NCBI GenBank assembly: GCA_015689705.1
Contig: WVSN01000013.1
Location: forward strand, 1-64,000
DNA from: Rhodobacterales bacterium HKCCE3408
Lineage (GTDB): Bacteria; Pseudomonadota; Alphaproteobacteria; Rhodobacterales; Rhodobacteraceae
DNA length: 64,000 nt
Direction: 5' to 3'
Position 1 is the first letter of the stretch; each line of letters starts with the position of its first letter. The notes below the pieces were generated by a model that had not been told where the DNA came from, ran no database searches, and saw nothing but the letters and a program-made list of their open reading frames with translations. The position numbers and the translations under genes are program-made. Of the stretch, positions 8,185-16,773 are shown one piece after another.

Positions 8185-9357
8185 ATGCCGGTGAAGAACC
8201 GCCTGGCCGAAATGCATGACGAGATCACGGCCTGGCGCCGGGAGATCCACGCCAACCCCGAAATCCTCTACGACCTGCCGAAGACGACCGCGATGGTCGC
8301 CGCGAAGCTGCGCGAGTTCGGCGTGGACGAGGTGGTCGAGGGGATCGGGCGGTCGGGCATCGTCGGCGTGATCCGCGGCAAGTCGGACGCTTCGGGCCGC
8401 TGCATCGGGCTGCGCGCCGACATGGACGCGCTGCCGATGACCGAGAAGACGGGGCTGCCCTATGCTTCCGGCACGCCGGGCAAGATGCATGCCTGCGGCC
8501 ATGACGGGCACACCGCCATGCTGCTCGGTGCCGCGAAATACCTGGCCGAGACGCGGAATTTCGACGGCACCGTCTGCGTGATCTTCCAGCCGGCCGAAGA
8601 GGGCGGGGCGGGCGGCCTCGCCATGGTCGAGGACGGCATGATGGACCGCTTCGGCATCCAGGAAGTCTACGGCATGCATAACGAGCCCGGCCTGCCGGTC
8701 GGCGAGTTCGGCGTCGCCCCGGGCCCGATCATGGCGGCGGCCGACGAGCTCGAGGTCGTGTTCCACGGCAAGGGCGGCCATGCCGCGCGCCCGCATCTGA
8801 CGATCGACCCGGTGCCGGCTGCCTGCGCGACGGTACTCGCGCTTCAGACCGTGTCCAGCCGTAACACCGATCCGATCCAGTCGATCGTCGTGTCGATCTG
8901 CGTGCTCGAGACCGAAAGCGCCGCGACCAACGTGATCGACGGGCAGGTCCGCATCGCCGGCACCGTCCGCACGCTCGACGAAGGCGTGCGCGACATGGCC
9001 GAGAACCGCATCCGCAAGATCGTCGAGGCGACGGCCGAAGCCCATGGCTGCCGCGCCGAGATCGACTATCGCCGCGGCTACCCGGTGACCGTGAACCACG
9101 ACGAGAACGCGCGCATCGCGGCCGAGATCGCCGAGGCCGTGGCGGGCAAGGGCAAGGTCATCTGGGGCCGGCCGCCGCGCATGGGGGCCGAGGATTTCAG
9201 CTACATGCTGCAGGCCCGGCCCGGCGCGTTCATCAATGTCGGCAACGGCGACACCGCGAACGTCCATCACCCGGCCTACAACTTCAACGACGACGCGATC
9301 CCGTGGGGGACGAGCTTCTTCGCGGAACTGGTCGAGCGCCGGATGCCCGCCGCCTGA
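8185..9357 (+). CDS. M20D amidohydrolase, tandem copy 1 (hippurate hydrolase/aminoacylase type)
   Basis: The 390-residue cytosolic metal-dependent hydrolase is of the hippuricase, aminoacylase and IAA-amino-acid hydrolase group, which cleaves N-acyl amino acids. Metal-site motifs are GLRADMDALPM, HACGHDGHT, QPAEEGGAGG, GGHAARPH and MGAEDFSYML. Start ATG 8185 begins MPVKNR, the same N-terminus as the two following paralogues. It is the first of three tandem copies and differs from the others near the C-terminus by a short insertion (VIWGRPPRMGAEDF). Its distance from the deacetylase stop (2 nt) implies coupling. Confidence 0.85.
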   Translation: MPVKNRLAEMHDEITAWRREIHANPEILYDLPKTTAMVAAKLREFGVDEVVEGIGRSGIVGVIRGKSDASGRCIGLRADMDALPMTEKTGLPYASGTPGKMHACGHDGHTAMLLGAAKYLAETRNFDGTVCVIFQPAEEGGAGGLAMVEDGMMDRFGIQEVYGMHNEPGLPVGEFGVAPGPIMAAADELEVVFHGKGGHAARPHLTIDPVPAACATVLALQTVSSRNTDPIQSIVVSICVLETESAATNVIDGQVRIAGTVRTLDEGVRDMAENRIRKIVEATAEAHGCRAEIDYRRGYPVTVNHDENARIAAEIAEAVAGKGKVIWGRPPRMGAEDFSYMLQARPGAFINVGNGDTANVHHPAYNFNDDAIPWGTSFFAELVERRMPAA

Positions 9358-9373
9358 CAGCCCGGCGCCTGAC

Positions 9374-9400
9374 GGGCGGCGCGCGGGCTGGCGCCCGCCC
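9374..9400 (+). terminator. GC-rich hairpin between amidohydrolase copies 1 and 2
   Basis: GGGCGGCGC at 9374-9382 pairs with GCGCCCGCCC at 9391-9400 with a one-base bulge and an 8-nt loop. It lies just after the first copy's stop in a 203-bp gap that has no other recognisable gene. No U-tract follows, so it may be a processing or attenuation structure. Confidence 0.4.
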
Positions 9401-9560
9401 CTCCGTTCGGTGCAGATTACAGCTGCCCGGATCGCCGCCCGCCCGAGTCGGCCGCGATCCGTCTGCCAGAGCGCCAGCCCGCAGGGACGGTCCGGCGCGC
9501 GCCCGTCGGCCTGCGGCCTTCGCACCGGGCGGAGAGACGACAGGCCGCGGAGAGAAGACC

Positions 9561-10724
9561 ATGCCCGTCAAGAACCGCTTCGCCGAGCTTCTGCCCGAGA
9601 TCATGGAGTGGCGGCACGATTTCCACCGCCACCCCGAGATTCTTTACGAGGTCCACCGGACTGCCGGGATCGTCGCCGAAAAGCTGCGGGAATTCGGCTG
9701 TGACGAGGTGGTCGAGGGCGTCGGCCGCACAGGCGTGGTCGGCGTCATCAAGGGCAACGGGTCGGGCACCCGCGTCATCGGGCTGCGCGCCGACATGGAC
9801 GCGCTGCCGATCCACGAGCAGTCGGGCGTGGACTTCGCCTCGCAGACGCCGGGCGCGATGCATGCCTGCGGCCATGACGGCCACACCGCGATCCTGCTCG
9901 GCGCGGCCAAGTACCTGTCCGAGACACGCAATTTCGGCGGCACGGTCGTGCTGCTGTTCCAGCCCGCCGAGGAAGGCGGGGCCGGCGGCCAGGCGATGGT
10001 CGAGGACGGTGTGATGGAACGGTGGGGCATCGAAGAGGTCTACGGCCTGCACAACGCGCCGGGCGTGCCCGTCGGCGTCATCGCCACCCGGCCCGGCCCG
10101 CTCATGGCCTCGTCGGACGAGTTCGAGATCGTCGTGACCGGCAAGGGCGGCCACGCGGCCGAGCCGCACGAGGCGATCGACACCACGCTCGCCGCCGCGC
10201 AGGTCGTTGTGACGCTCAACACCATCGTTTCGCGCAGCGTCGATCCGCTCAAGCGCGTCGTCCTGACCGTCGGCACGTTCAAGACGGATTCCGGCGCGTC
10301 GAACATCATCGCCCACACCGCGACCCTGACCGGCACGGTCCGCACGCTCGATCCCGACATGCGGAAGCTCATGGAAGAGCGTGTGCGCCGCGTGGCCGAG
10401 GATACCGCCTCGGCCTTCGGCGCCACGGCCGAGGTCCACTGGGATCCGGGCTATCCGGTCACCGTCAACGACGCCGACGCCACCGCGCACGCGGTCGATG
10501 CCGCCCGCGCCGTCGCCGCGCATGTCGAGGACAATGCCGACCCGATCATGCCGTCGGAGGATTTCAGCTACATGCTCGAAGCCCGCCCGGGGGCCTATAT
10601 CTTCCTCGGCAACGGCGATACTCAGATGTGTCACCACCCGAAATACGTCTTCGACGACGAGGCCATTCCCTACGGGTGCAGCTTCTTCGCCGAACTCGTC
10701 GAACGCCGCCTGAACGCACGCTAG
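9561..10724 (+). CDS. M20D amidohydrolase, tandem copy 2
   Basis: The 387-residue paralogue of the flanking genes starts with MPVKNRFAELLPEI. All expected metal-site motifs are present: GLRADMDALPI, HACGHDGHT, QPAEEGGAGG, GGHAAEPH and MPSEDFSYML. The start at 9561 is set by homology with both paralogues and by GGAGAGA upstream; the frame stays open far upstream but that stretch is non-coding. Unlike copies 1 and 3 it has IHEQSG rather than MTEKTG or MTEETG after the DMDALP motif, and an A-P instead of E-P or W-P in the LHNAPG loop. That points to divergence in substrate choice. The 203-bp leader suggests it could have its own promoter. Confidence 0.85.
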   Translation: MPVKNRFAELLPEIMEWRHDFHRHPEILYEVHRTAGIVAEKLREFGCDEVVEGVGRTGVVGVIKGNGSGTRVIGLRADMDALPIHEQSGVDFASQTPGAMHACGHDGHTAILLGAAKYLSETRNFGGTVVLLFQPAEEGGAGGQAMVEDGVMERWGIEEVYGLHNAPGVPVGVIATRPGPLMASSDEFEIVVTGKGGHAAEPHEAIDTTLAAAQVVVTLNTIVSRSVDPLKRVVLTVGTFKTDSGASNIIAHTATLTGTVRTLDPDMRKLMEERVRRVAEDTASAFGATAEVHWDPGYPVTVNDADATAHAVDAARAVAAHVEDNADPIMPSEDFSYMLEARPGAYIFLGNGDTQMCHHPKYVFDDEAIPYGCSFFAELVERRLNAR

Positions 10725-10732
10725 GAGAGACC

Positions 10733-11896
10733 ATGCCCGTCAAGAACCGCTTCGCCGAACTGCTGCCCGAGATCACCGAGTGGCGGCGCGATCTGCACGA
10801 GAACCCCGAGATCCTGTTCGAGACCCACCGCACCGCCGGCATCGTGGCCGAGAAGCTGAAGGAATTCGGCTGCGACGAGGTGGTGACCGGGATCGGGCGC
10901 ACCGGCGTCGTCGGCATCATCAAGGGCAAGGCGGACACCAAGGGTAGGGTCATCGGCCTCCGCGCCGACATGGACGCCCTGCCGATGACCGAGGAGACGG
11001 GGCTGCCCTACGCCTCCAAGACCAAGGGCGCGATGCATGCCTGCGGCCATGACGGCCATACCGCAATGCTGCTCGGCGCGGCCAAGTACCTCGCCGAGAC
11101 GCGGAACTTCGACGGCTCGGTCGCGGTCATCTTCCAGCCGGCCGAGGAAGGCGGCGGCGGCGGCAAGGAGATGGTCGACGACGGCATGATGGAGCGCTGG
11201 AACATCCAGGAGGTCTACGGCATGCACAACTGGCCCGGCATGCCGACGGGCTCGTTCCACATCCGGCCCGGTGCCTTCTTTGCCGCCACCGCGGTCTTCG
11301 ACATCGAGATCACCGGCCTCGGCGGCCACGCCGCCAAGCCGCACGAGACGATCGACCCGACCGTCACGGCAAGCCACATGGTCCTCGCGCTGCAATCCAT
11401 CGCCAGCCGCAACGCCGACCCGGTCAAGAACATCGTCGTCAGCGTCACCAGCTTCGAGACCTCGTCCCACGCCTACAACGTCATCCCCGAGGTCGTGCGG
11501 CTGAAGGGCACCGTCCGGACGATGGATGACGACATCCAGGACCTCGCCGAGAAGCGGATGCGCGAGATCGCCGAGGGCACGGCGGCGATGATGGGCGGGC
11601 GCGCGACGCTCGACTTCCGCCGCGGCTACCCGGTCATGGAGAATTCCGAAGAGCAGACCGAGTTCGCCGCCGAGGTCGCCCGCGCGGTGTCGGGCGATTG
11701 CGGCGACGCGCCGCTCGTCATGGGCGGTGAGGATTTCGCCTTCATGCTGAACGCCCGCCCTGGTGCCTACATCCTCGTCGGCAACGGAGACACGGCGATG
11801 GTCCACCACCCGAAATACAACTTCAACGACGAGGCCATCCCGGCGGGATGCTCGTGGTGGGCCGAGATCGTGGAACGGCGGCTGAAAGTGGCGTGA
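10733..11896 (+). CDS. M20D amidohydrolase, tandem copy 3
   Basis: The 387-residue enzyme is nearly colinear with copy 2 over its whole length and starts MPVKNRFAELLPEI, 8 nt after the copy 2 stop with AGGAGAGA as ribosome site. The motifs GLRADMDALPM, HACGHDGHT, QPAEEGGGGG, GGHAAKPH and MGGEDFAFML are intact, so it should be active. It shares MTEETGLPYASKT with copy 1-type sequence and the N-terminus with copy 2, which suggests duplication plus gene conversion. It ends the operon; a hairpin follows at 11905-11936. Confidence 0.85.
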   Translation: MPVKNRFAELLPEITEWRRDLHENPEILFETHRTAGIVAEKLKEFGCDEVVTGIGRTGVVGIIKGKADTKGRVIGLRADMDALPMTEETGLPYASKTKGAMHACGHDGHTAMLLGAAKYLAETRNFDGSVAVIFQPAEEGGGGGKEMVDDGMMERWNIQEVYGMHNWPGMPTGSFHIRPGAFFAATAVFDIEITGLGGHAAKPHETIDPTVTASHMVLALQSIASRNADPVKNIVVSVTSFETSSHAYNVIPEVVRLKGTVRTMDDDIQDLAEKRMREIAEGTAAMMGGRATLDFRRGYPVMENSEEQTEFAAEVARAVSGDCGDAPLVMGGEDFAFMLNARPGAYILVGNGDTAMVHHPKYNFNDEAIPAGCSWWAEIVERRLKVA

Positions 11897-11904
11897 AGCC
11901 AGCA

Positions 11905-11936
11905 GGGCCGGAGCGGTGAACGGCCGCTCCGGGCCC
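11905..11936 (+). terminator. Hairpin after the amidohydrolase operon
   Basis: GGGCCGGAGCGG at 11905-11916 pairs with CCGCTCCGGGCCC at 11924-11936 apart from one bulged C, around a 7-nt loop. It sits 9 nt after the last amidohydrolase stop. There is no clear T-run, so termination may be incomplete or Rho-assisted. Confidence 0.5.
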
Positions 11937-11989
11937 GAAGCGGGTTCCTCCCGGGACGCGATCCGCGGTCCGCCCTGGCGGGCCTCAAC

Positions 11990-13177
11990 TCAATCCGAGT
12001 GTCGGTCCAGAAAGCTCATGGTCGCGCGAAGCACCTGTTCGAGCGCGGGATCGCTCGAGCAGAAGAACGCGTTGGAACTGTCGACTTCCAGGAACTCCGC
12101 GCCGGAAATCCCGGCGGCCACCTTCCGCCCTTCGATCGCTGGATGAATGGTGCACATGCGTGCGTGCACCACCAGCGTCGGCGCGCGCACGTTTTTCAGG
12201 TCTTCGCTTACATCCAGCCGGTCGATCAGATTCCGCTGGATCAGCGCATCCTCTGTGCTGCTCGCCCGAGCGAAAAGCCTGATCAGATCAGAGGTTTCGT
12301 CGAACGACGCCATCGGCAGCACCATGGTCGCGAACGCCCGCATGAAGCCATTGTCGGGGTCCCCCCAACCGCCGCTGTTCAGAAGTTCGATGAACGGATC
12401 GTGCCGCGTCGCTGTCGCCGCCGACTCGCGCAGAGCTCGCCCGGCCGCGTAGCCGTTGTGGAACACGAGGCAGGAGACGCGATCGGGTTCCCGCACCGCC
12501 AGGCGAACGGCGACCGCCGCGCCCTGAAGCGTCGCGACGATGGGGAACCGCTCGAGGCCAGCGGCATCGGCCACCGCGAGCATGTCATCCACGTGGTCAT
12601 CGAAACTGTCGCCGGGCTTGAGGCGGTCGGAGAGACCCGACCCCCTTATGTCGTATCGGACCAGCGAGAAATTCGTCGCCAGGGCCCCGAGTCCGCGTCT
12701 CAGGAGCGGGGTGGACCAGTCGTTTTCAAGATGTGAGAGATGATGCCAGGCATACAGCACCTTGGGGCCGGTGCCGGCCTCGGAATAGGCGATGTTCGTG
12801 CCGTCTTTCGACTTCGTGTAGCGAATTGTCTGCCGGGTGTCCGCCGACGGCTCCGCGACAACCGCGTCGCTGACAGACACGTCGGCGATCATCTTGAAGC
12901 CCCGGCGCATGATCGTCTGAATGATCTTCTGATCCTTGCCGTTATCCCCGACCGCCGTGCGCGCCGCGTTGATCCGGGCGCTGATCGTCGCCTCCGAGAC
13001 GATGCGCCCGTCCCAGATTTCCTCGATCAGCCTGTCCTTGGTGACGAGCGCGCCGGCATTCTCGGCCAGAAGCACGAGCAGATCGAAAACCTGCGGTTCC
13101 ACCGGCACGAGCTGGTCGTTGTGGAAAAGGGTATGTCCGCTCACATCCAGGCGATTGCCAGCAAATGCGTAAATCAT
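11990..13177 (-). CDS. Winged-helix regulator fused to a catalytically degenerate alpha/beta hydrolase
   Basis: Residues 1-100 form an OmpR/CadC-type winged helix with no receiver domain. Typical features are VPVEPQVFDLLVLLAEN, EIWDGRIVSEATIS and the IIQTIMRRGFKM wing. Residues about 118-395 read as an alpha/beta hydrolase with the oxyanion-side LVRYDIRGSGLSD strand. The nucleophile elbow, normally GxSxG, reads ATLQG (215-219), so Leu217 replaces Ser. The acid position is Cys342 (VVHARMC) and the His position Asn369 (VDSSNAFF). All three catalytic residues therefore appear lost, which suggests ligand binding rather than hydrolysis. I chose ATG 13177 because the winged helix begins there; a TTG at 13246 is in frame. 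It faces the amidohydrolase operon, but a regulatory link is unproven. Confidence 0.7.
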   Translation of the reverse strand: MIYAFAGNRLDVSGHTLFHNDQLVPVEPQVFDLLVLLAENAGALVTKDRLIEEIWDGRIVSEATISARINAARTAVGDNGKDQKIIQTIMRRGFKMIADVSVSDAVVAEPSADTRQTIRYTKSKDGTNIAYSEAGTGPKVLYAWHHLSHLENDWSTPLLRRGLGALATNFSLVRYDIRGSGLSDRLKPGDSFDDHVDDMLAVADAAGLERFPIVATLQGAAVAVRLAVREPDRVSCLVFHNGYAAGRALRESAATATRHDPFIELLNSGGWGDPDNGFMRAFATMVLPMASFDETSDLIRLFARASSTEDALIQRNLIDRLDVSEDLKNVRAPTLVVHARMCTIHPAIEGRKVAAGISGAEFLEVDSSNAFFCSSDPALEQVLRATMSFLDRHSD

Positions 13178-13332
13178 CTGAAAGGCCCTGGAAGACGCGC
13201 ACCCTGACCAACTTGTAGGCCCAAAGTCGGCATTCCCCAAGCTCAAGGTGGCGGCTGGCTCGCGCCCCTGTCGACGATGGGATTGCCGGGAGTGTGTTGT
13301 CGGCTGTGGTGACGATCAGCGGTCCGGGGCGC

Positions 13333-14343
13333 TCAGCCGCCCGTATGGCTCATGTGCCGCGACATCTGCCCGGCCACTTCGGCCCGCGAATAGTCGAAGT
13401 CGTGGCCCTTGGGCTTCCGGGCGATGGCGGCGCGGATGGCGTCTTCGAGCGGGCCGTCGGTTTCGGACGCCCGCAGCGGCGCGCGGAGGTCGGCCATGTC
13501 TTCTTGGCCGAGGCACATGTAAAGTTCGCCCGTGCAGGTCAGGCGCACGCGGTTGCAGCTTTCGCAGAAATTGTGCGTGAGCGGCGTGATGAAGCCGATC
13601 TTCTGGCCGGTCTCCTCGATCCGCACGTAACGCGCCGGGCCGCCGGTGCGCTCGGGCAGGTCGGTCAGCGTGAAGCGTTCGGCCAGCCGCGCCCGCAGGT
13701 CCGACAGCGCCCAGTACTGGCCGATCCGGTCGGCCTCGGGGCCCATATCGCCCATCGGCATGACCTCGATGAAGGTCAGGTCCATGTCGCGCGACGCGGT
13801 CCAGGCCTGCAGGTCGAACAGCTCGTCCTCGTTGAAGCCCTTGAGCGCCACGGCGTTGATCTTCACCCGCAGCCCGGCCTCCTGCGCGGCGTCGATCCCC
13901 TTCATCACCTGCGGCAGGCGGCCCCATCGGGTGACGCGGGCGAATTTCGCCTCGTCCAGCGTGTCGAGCGAGACGTTCACCCGGCGCACACCCGCAGCGG
14001 CGAGATCGGTCGCGAAGCGCGCGAGCTGGCTGCCGTTCGTCGTCAGGGTCAATTCTTCGAGAGCGCCGCTGTCGAGATGGCGCGACATCGACCGGAAGAA
14101 GGTCAGGATGTTACGGCGGACCAGCGGCTCGCCCCCGGTGATCCGCAGTTTCCGGACGCCCATCCGCACGAAGGTCGAACACATCCGGTCGAGCTCCTCG
14201 AGCGTCAGAAGCTCCTTTTTCGGCAGGAACGTCATCGCCTCGGACATGCAATACACGCAGCGGAAGTCGCAGCGGTCGGTGACCGAGACCCTGAGATAGG
14301 AGATCGGGCGCGCGAACGGGTCGATGAGCGGTGCGGCGGACAT
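13333..14343 (-). CDS. moaA: GTP 3',8-cyclase, molybdenum cofactor biosynthesis
   Basis: The 336-residue radical-SAM enzyme performs the first step of molybdopterin synthesis, turning GTP into 3',8-cyclo-GTP in the cytosol. The N-terminal CxxxCxxC cluster is seen as CDFRCVYC, followed by the SAM-binding GGEP of [11 protein letters not shown]. The second, substrate-binding Fe-S site is visible as [11 protein letters not shown] plus a later Cys. The chain ends SHTGG, the terminal double glycine needed for activity. The length is standard. It is divergent from a lipoprotein gene across 84 bp. No Moco riboswitch was apparent upstream. Confidence 0.95.
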   Translation of the reverse strand: MSAAPLIDPFARPISYLRVSVTDRCDFRCVYCMSEAMTFLPKKELLTLEELDRMCSTFVRMGVRKLRITGGEPLVRRNILTFFRSMSRHLDSGALEELTLTTNGSQLARFATDLAAAGVRRVNVSLDTLDEAKFARVTRWGRLPQVMKGIDAAQEAGLRVKINAVALKGFNEDELFDLQAWTASRDMDLTFIEVMPMGDMGPEADRIGQYWALSDLRARLAERFTLTDLPERTGGPARYVRIEETGQKIGFITPLTHNFCESCNRVRLTCTGELYMCLGQEDMADLRAPLRASETDGPLEDAIRAAIARKPKGHDFDYSRAEVAGQMSRHMSHTGG

Positions 14344-14427
14344 GGGGCAGACGTAAAGCTGCCGATGCCGCTTCGCAAGCGGCGGCTGCGATGGACGATG
14401 CTCCGGATTGGGCCTAGGGTCGGGGCC

Positions 14428-14868
14428 ATGTCGCGTATTCTTGTCGTCCTGGCCCTCGGGCTCGTCCTCGCCGCGTCCGCCTGCGGGCGGATCAACCTGC
14501 CGCTTTTCGGCGGGCGCGACGCGCCCTCGACAGCGGCCGCGCCGGGACCGGACGAGCCGCGCCCGTCGGAACGGCCGGGCGTCGACGCCGCCGCCGAAAC
14601 CGGCGGCGCACCGGTCGAGGCCGGGGTGCTCGGCACCACGCTCGCCACGCTCGGCGATGCCGGTGTCTCCGGCCTGTGGCTCGAAACGCCGCTTGTCGCG
14701 GCTGTGCAGCAGGGCCGGATCACGTCGGACAGCGGGACAAGCGCGACGGTGGAGCTGCGCCCCTCGGGCGGCGCACCGGGGTCCGGCAGCCGGATTTCCC
14801 TTCAGGCGATGCAGGCGCTCGGCCTGCCGCTGACCGCCATCGCGGAGCTGCGCGTCGAGGCGCTGTGA
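14428..14868 (+). CDS. Small predicted lipoprotein of a Rhodobacteraceae-type family
   Basis: The 146-residue protein has a signal sequence ending VLAASACGR, so Cys20 is a plausible lipidation site although the -3 residue is Ala rather than Leu. A disordered Pro/Ala/Glu linker follows to about residue 70. The conserved C-terminal block reads [17 protein letters not shown] then [16 protein letters not shown]. From memory this arrangement recurs in Rhodobacteraceae, sometimes mislabelled as a D-galactarate dehydratase-like protein; no catalytic residues are evident. Its stop overlaps the GTG of the next gene by 4 nt. Function unknown. Confidence 0.7.
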   Translation: MSRILVVLALGLVLAASACGRINLPLFGGRDAPSTAAAPGPDEPRPSERPGVDAAAETGGAPVEAGVLGTTLATLGDAGVSGLWLETPLVAAVQQGRITSDSGTSATVELRPSGGAPGSGSRISLQAMQALGLPLTAIAELRVEAL

Positions 14869-15080
14869 CCGTCGCCGTCATCCTCGAGGCGCGGCTGACC
14901 TGCCCTGAATGCGGCGCCAGTCACGTCGCGGTCATGCCGGAAGACGCCTGCCGGTTCTTCCACGACTGCCCGGCCTGCGGCGCCGTGCTGCGGCCGAAGC
15001 CGGGCGATTGCTGCGTCTTCTGTTCCTACGCCGATATGCCCTGTCCGCCGATCCAGCGCGGCGAGAGCTGCTGCGGCTGA
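14865..15080 (+). CDS. GDCCVxC-type cysteine-rich mini-protein
   Basis: The 71-residue protein starts at GTG 14865, overlapping the lipoprotein stop (GTGA), which indicates coupled translation. It contains ten cysteines: two CxxC/CxxCG zinc-ribbon-like pairs (CPEC, CPAC), the diagnostic [16 protein letters not shown] block and a terminal CC. The family is known as GDCCVxC domain (seleno)proteins; here the motif is all Cys with no in-frame TGA before the end. Cytosolic metal binding or redox activity is likely but unproven. The family match rests on the GDCCVxC and CPPIQ motifs. Confidence 0.75.
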   Translation: MTVAVILEARLTCPECGASHVAVMPEDACRFFHDCPACGAVLRPKPGDCCVFCSYADMPCPPIQRGESCCG

Positions 15081-15375
15081 GGAACGATTTCTTAACCAAG
15101 TTCAGCTAGAACCCGTCCCCGGTCGACCAATCGCGAAGGACCGGTTCGCGCCACGTCTTCGGGCCCAGACACGGCCCGGGAAGGGGCGATCCGCCGGCAC
15201 TCTCCGAACCGTTCCGCCCCAGAGGCGGCGCCGCTTCGTTTTTAGTCCCATGGGTCTCAGCGCCCCGGACGTTTTCCCCTCGAGAGACGATGCCCGCGGA
15301 TCGCGTGGCAGAAATGCGAGGGGCGCGGCCCCTCGCGCTCCCCGGAGTATTTCGGGAAAGATGAAGGCGCGGGCG
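15081..15375. other. Intergenic region with hairpins between convergent genes
   Basis: No gene was recognised in these 295 bp. A short CCGCC/GGCGG hairpin at 15214-15228 precedes a T5 run at 15239-15243 and could end the plus-strand lipoprotein/mini-protein transcript. The stronger hairpin at 15316-15336 is listed separately. Confidence 0.4.
15316..15336 (-). terminator. Hairpin terminator after the DUF3422 gene
   Basis: GCGAGGGGC at 15316-15324 and GCCCCTCGC at 15328-15336 make a perfect 9-bp stem with a 3-nt loop. In the minus-strand direction it is followed by ATTTCT. The adjoining CCCGAAATACTCCGGGG-like sequence resembles an intergenic element that I recall as common in Rhodobacteraceae. 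Confidence 0.55.
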
Positions 15376-16656
15376 CTATTCCATCTCCTTGCGGATGCGC
15401 CGCACGATCAGCCAGACCGCAAGAACCACGGGCAGCGCGACGAGCGCTGTCAGGAGCGTCTTGGAGATATGCGTCGCCTCGGTCACGGGGCCGAGCAGGT
15501 AGACCACGAGGTTCACCGCGTAATAGCTGATCGCCACCACCGACAGCCCCTCGACCGTCTTCTGAAGCCGCAATTGCAGCGCGGCGCGGCGGTCCATGCT
15601 GGCCAGCAGCGCCTGGTTCTCGGCCGAGCGGCCGACATCGACGCGGGTCCGCAGGAGATCGCCGGCACGGATCGCCCGGTCGGTCATCGACTGGATCCGC
15701 CGCTCGGTCGCCTGCACGGTCCGCATGGCCGGGTCGTAGCGCCGCATCATGAATTCCGCGAAGGTCTGCCGGCCCTGGAAGCGCTCTTCGCGCAGCACCT
15801 CGATCCGCTGGTTCACGATCGCCTCGTAGGCGCGGGCGGCGGAGAAGCGGAAATTCGACTGCGCCATCAGGTTTTCCAGCTCGGCCGCGGTGGCGAGCAG
15901 GCGCGACAGCGTGTCGTCGGGGCTGTCGAGCGGGCCGGTCATCTCTTCGGTCAGCTGCGCCAGCGCCTCGTCGATCGGGCCGAGATGGCCCGACAGTTCG
16001 CGGGCGCGGGGCAGGGCCAGCATCGACATCGTCTTGTAGGTCTCGATCTCGCAGATGCGCTGGACGATCCGGCCGATCCGGCGCTGGCCGGTATCGGGCC
16101 GGGCGAAGACGGCGAAATGCAGGTTCCCGGAACTGGCGATGCGGAAGTCGCCTGCGATGATCGCGGTGTTGTCCAGCACCCGGCTGACGGCGAGGCTTTC
16201 GGGCACGAACCAGTCGGCCAGCCGGTCGGCGATCTCCTCCTCGGGCGGGGCGGTCACGATGCGGAACTGGGCCGAGGTGATGCGCACGCCGGGCGCCTCG
16301 GCCAGCCAGTCGGCCGGGAAGACCTCCCACAGCGCGGGGTCGAAGGCGCGGTCGCCGTCGCCCTCGGCATAGGCGGTGTAGGTCACGAACTCGGTGTGCT
16401 GTTCCCATTTCAGCGCGAACTTGCCGAGCTGGCCGAAGTAATGCGTGGCGTCGGGCTGCGGGTGGCTGACTCCGTGGCGGTCGAGCAGCGCCAGCAGATG
16501 CGCGCGGTCGGCGGCGCGGTCGCGCTTGGCGGCGTTCTTGGCCGGCTTGATGGCGAGATAGGCGGCCTGGCCCGGGCAGCCCATGACCGGGAAGGGCCGG
16601 GCATGAAGCTCGTTCGCGAGCGCATAGCGCATCGGGTGGTCGGCGATCTGCGGCAT
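15376..16656 (-). CDS. DUF3422 family protein with C-terminal membrane anchor
   Basis: The 426-residue protein belongs to the DUF3422 family, found widely in proteobacteria and of unknown function. The N-terminus MRYALANELHARPFP is characteristic. A long helical middle part includes TIQATERRIQSM-like and VGRSAENQALLASMDRRA segments. The C-terminus carries two close membrane helices ending VWLIVRRIRKEME, so the bulk probably lies in the cytosol as an anchored coiled-coil protein. ATG 16656 is preferred because the conserved region begins directly after it. Spacing of 117 nt from the upstream dehydrogenase leaves room for its own promoter. Confidence 0.85.
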   Translation of the reverse strand: MPQIADHPMRYALANELHARPFPVMGCPGQAAYLAIKPAKNAAKRDRAADRAHLLALLDRHGVSHPQPDATHYFGQLGKFALKWEQHTEFVTYTAYAEGDGDRAFDPALWEVFPADWLAEAPGVRITSAQFRIVTAPPEEEIADRLADWFVPESLAVSRVLDNTAIIAGDFRIASSGNLHFAVFARPDTGQRRIGRIVQRICEIETYKTMSMLALPRARELSGHLGPIDEALAQLTEEMTGPLDSPDDTLSRLLATAAELENLMAQSNFRFSAARAYEAIVNQRIEVLREERFQGRQTFAEFMMRRYDPAMRTVQATERRIQSMTDRAIRAGDLLRTRVDVGRSAENQALLASMDRRAALQLRLQKTVEGLSVVAISYYAVNLVVYLLGPVTEATHISKTLLTALVALPVVLAVWLIVRRIRKEME

Positions 16657-16773
16657 ACTCGATCCCTGGGCGTGCTTGTCCGTCCGGTAGCACATAGCGG
16701 GCGGCCGGGGAATGGAAACGTCAATGAAATGAGATATTTGCCCGCATACTGTCGTATGCTGCGCCGCGGCGCG

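Noticed and set aside
7276-9525. Long minus-strand open frame opposite the ArgE and first amidohydrolase genes
   Set aside because: The translation is repetitive and lacks motifs; plus-strand genes have intact metal sites.
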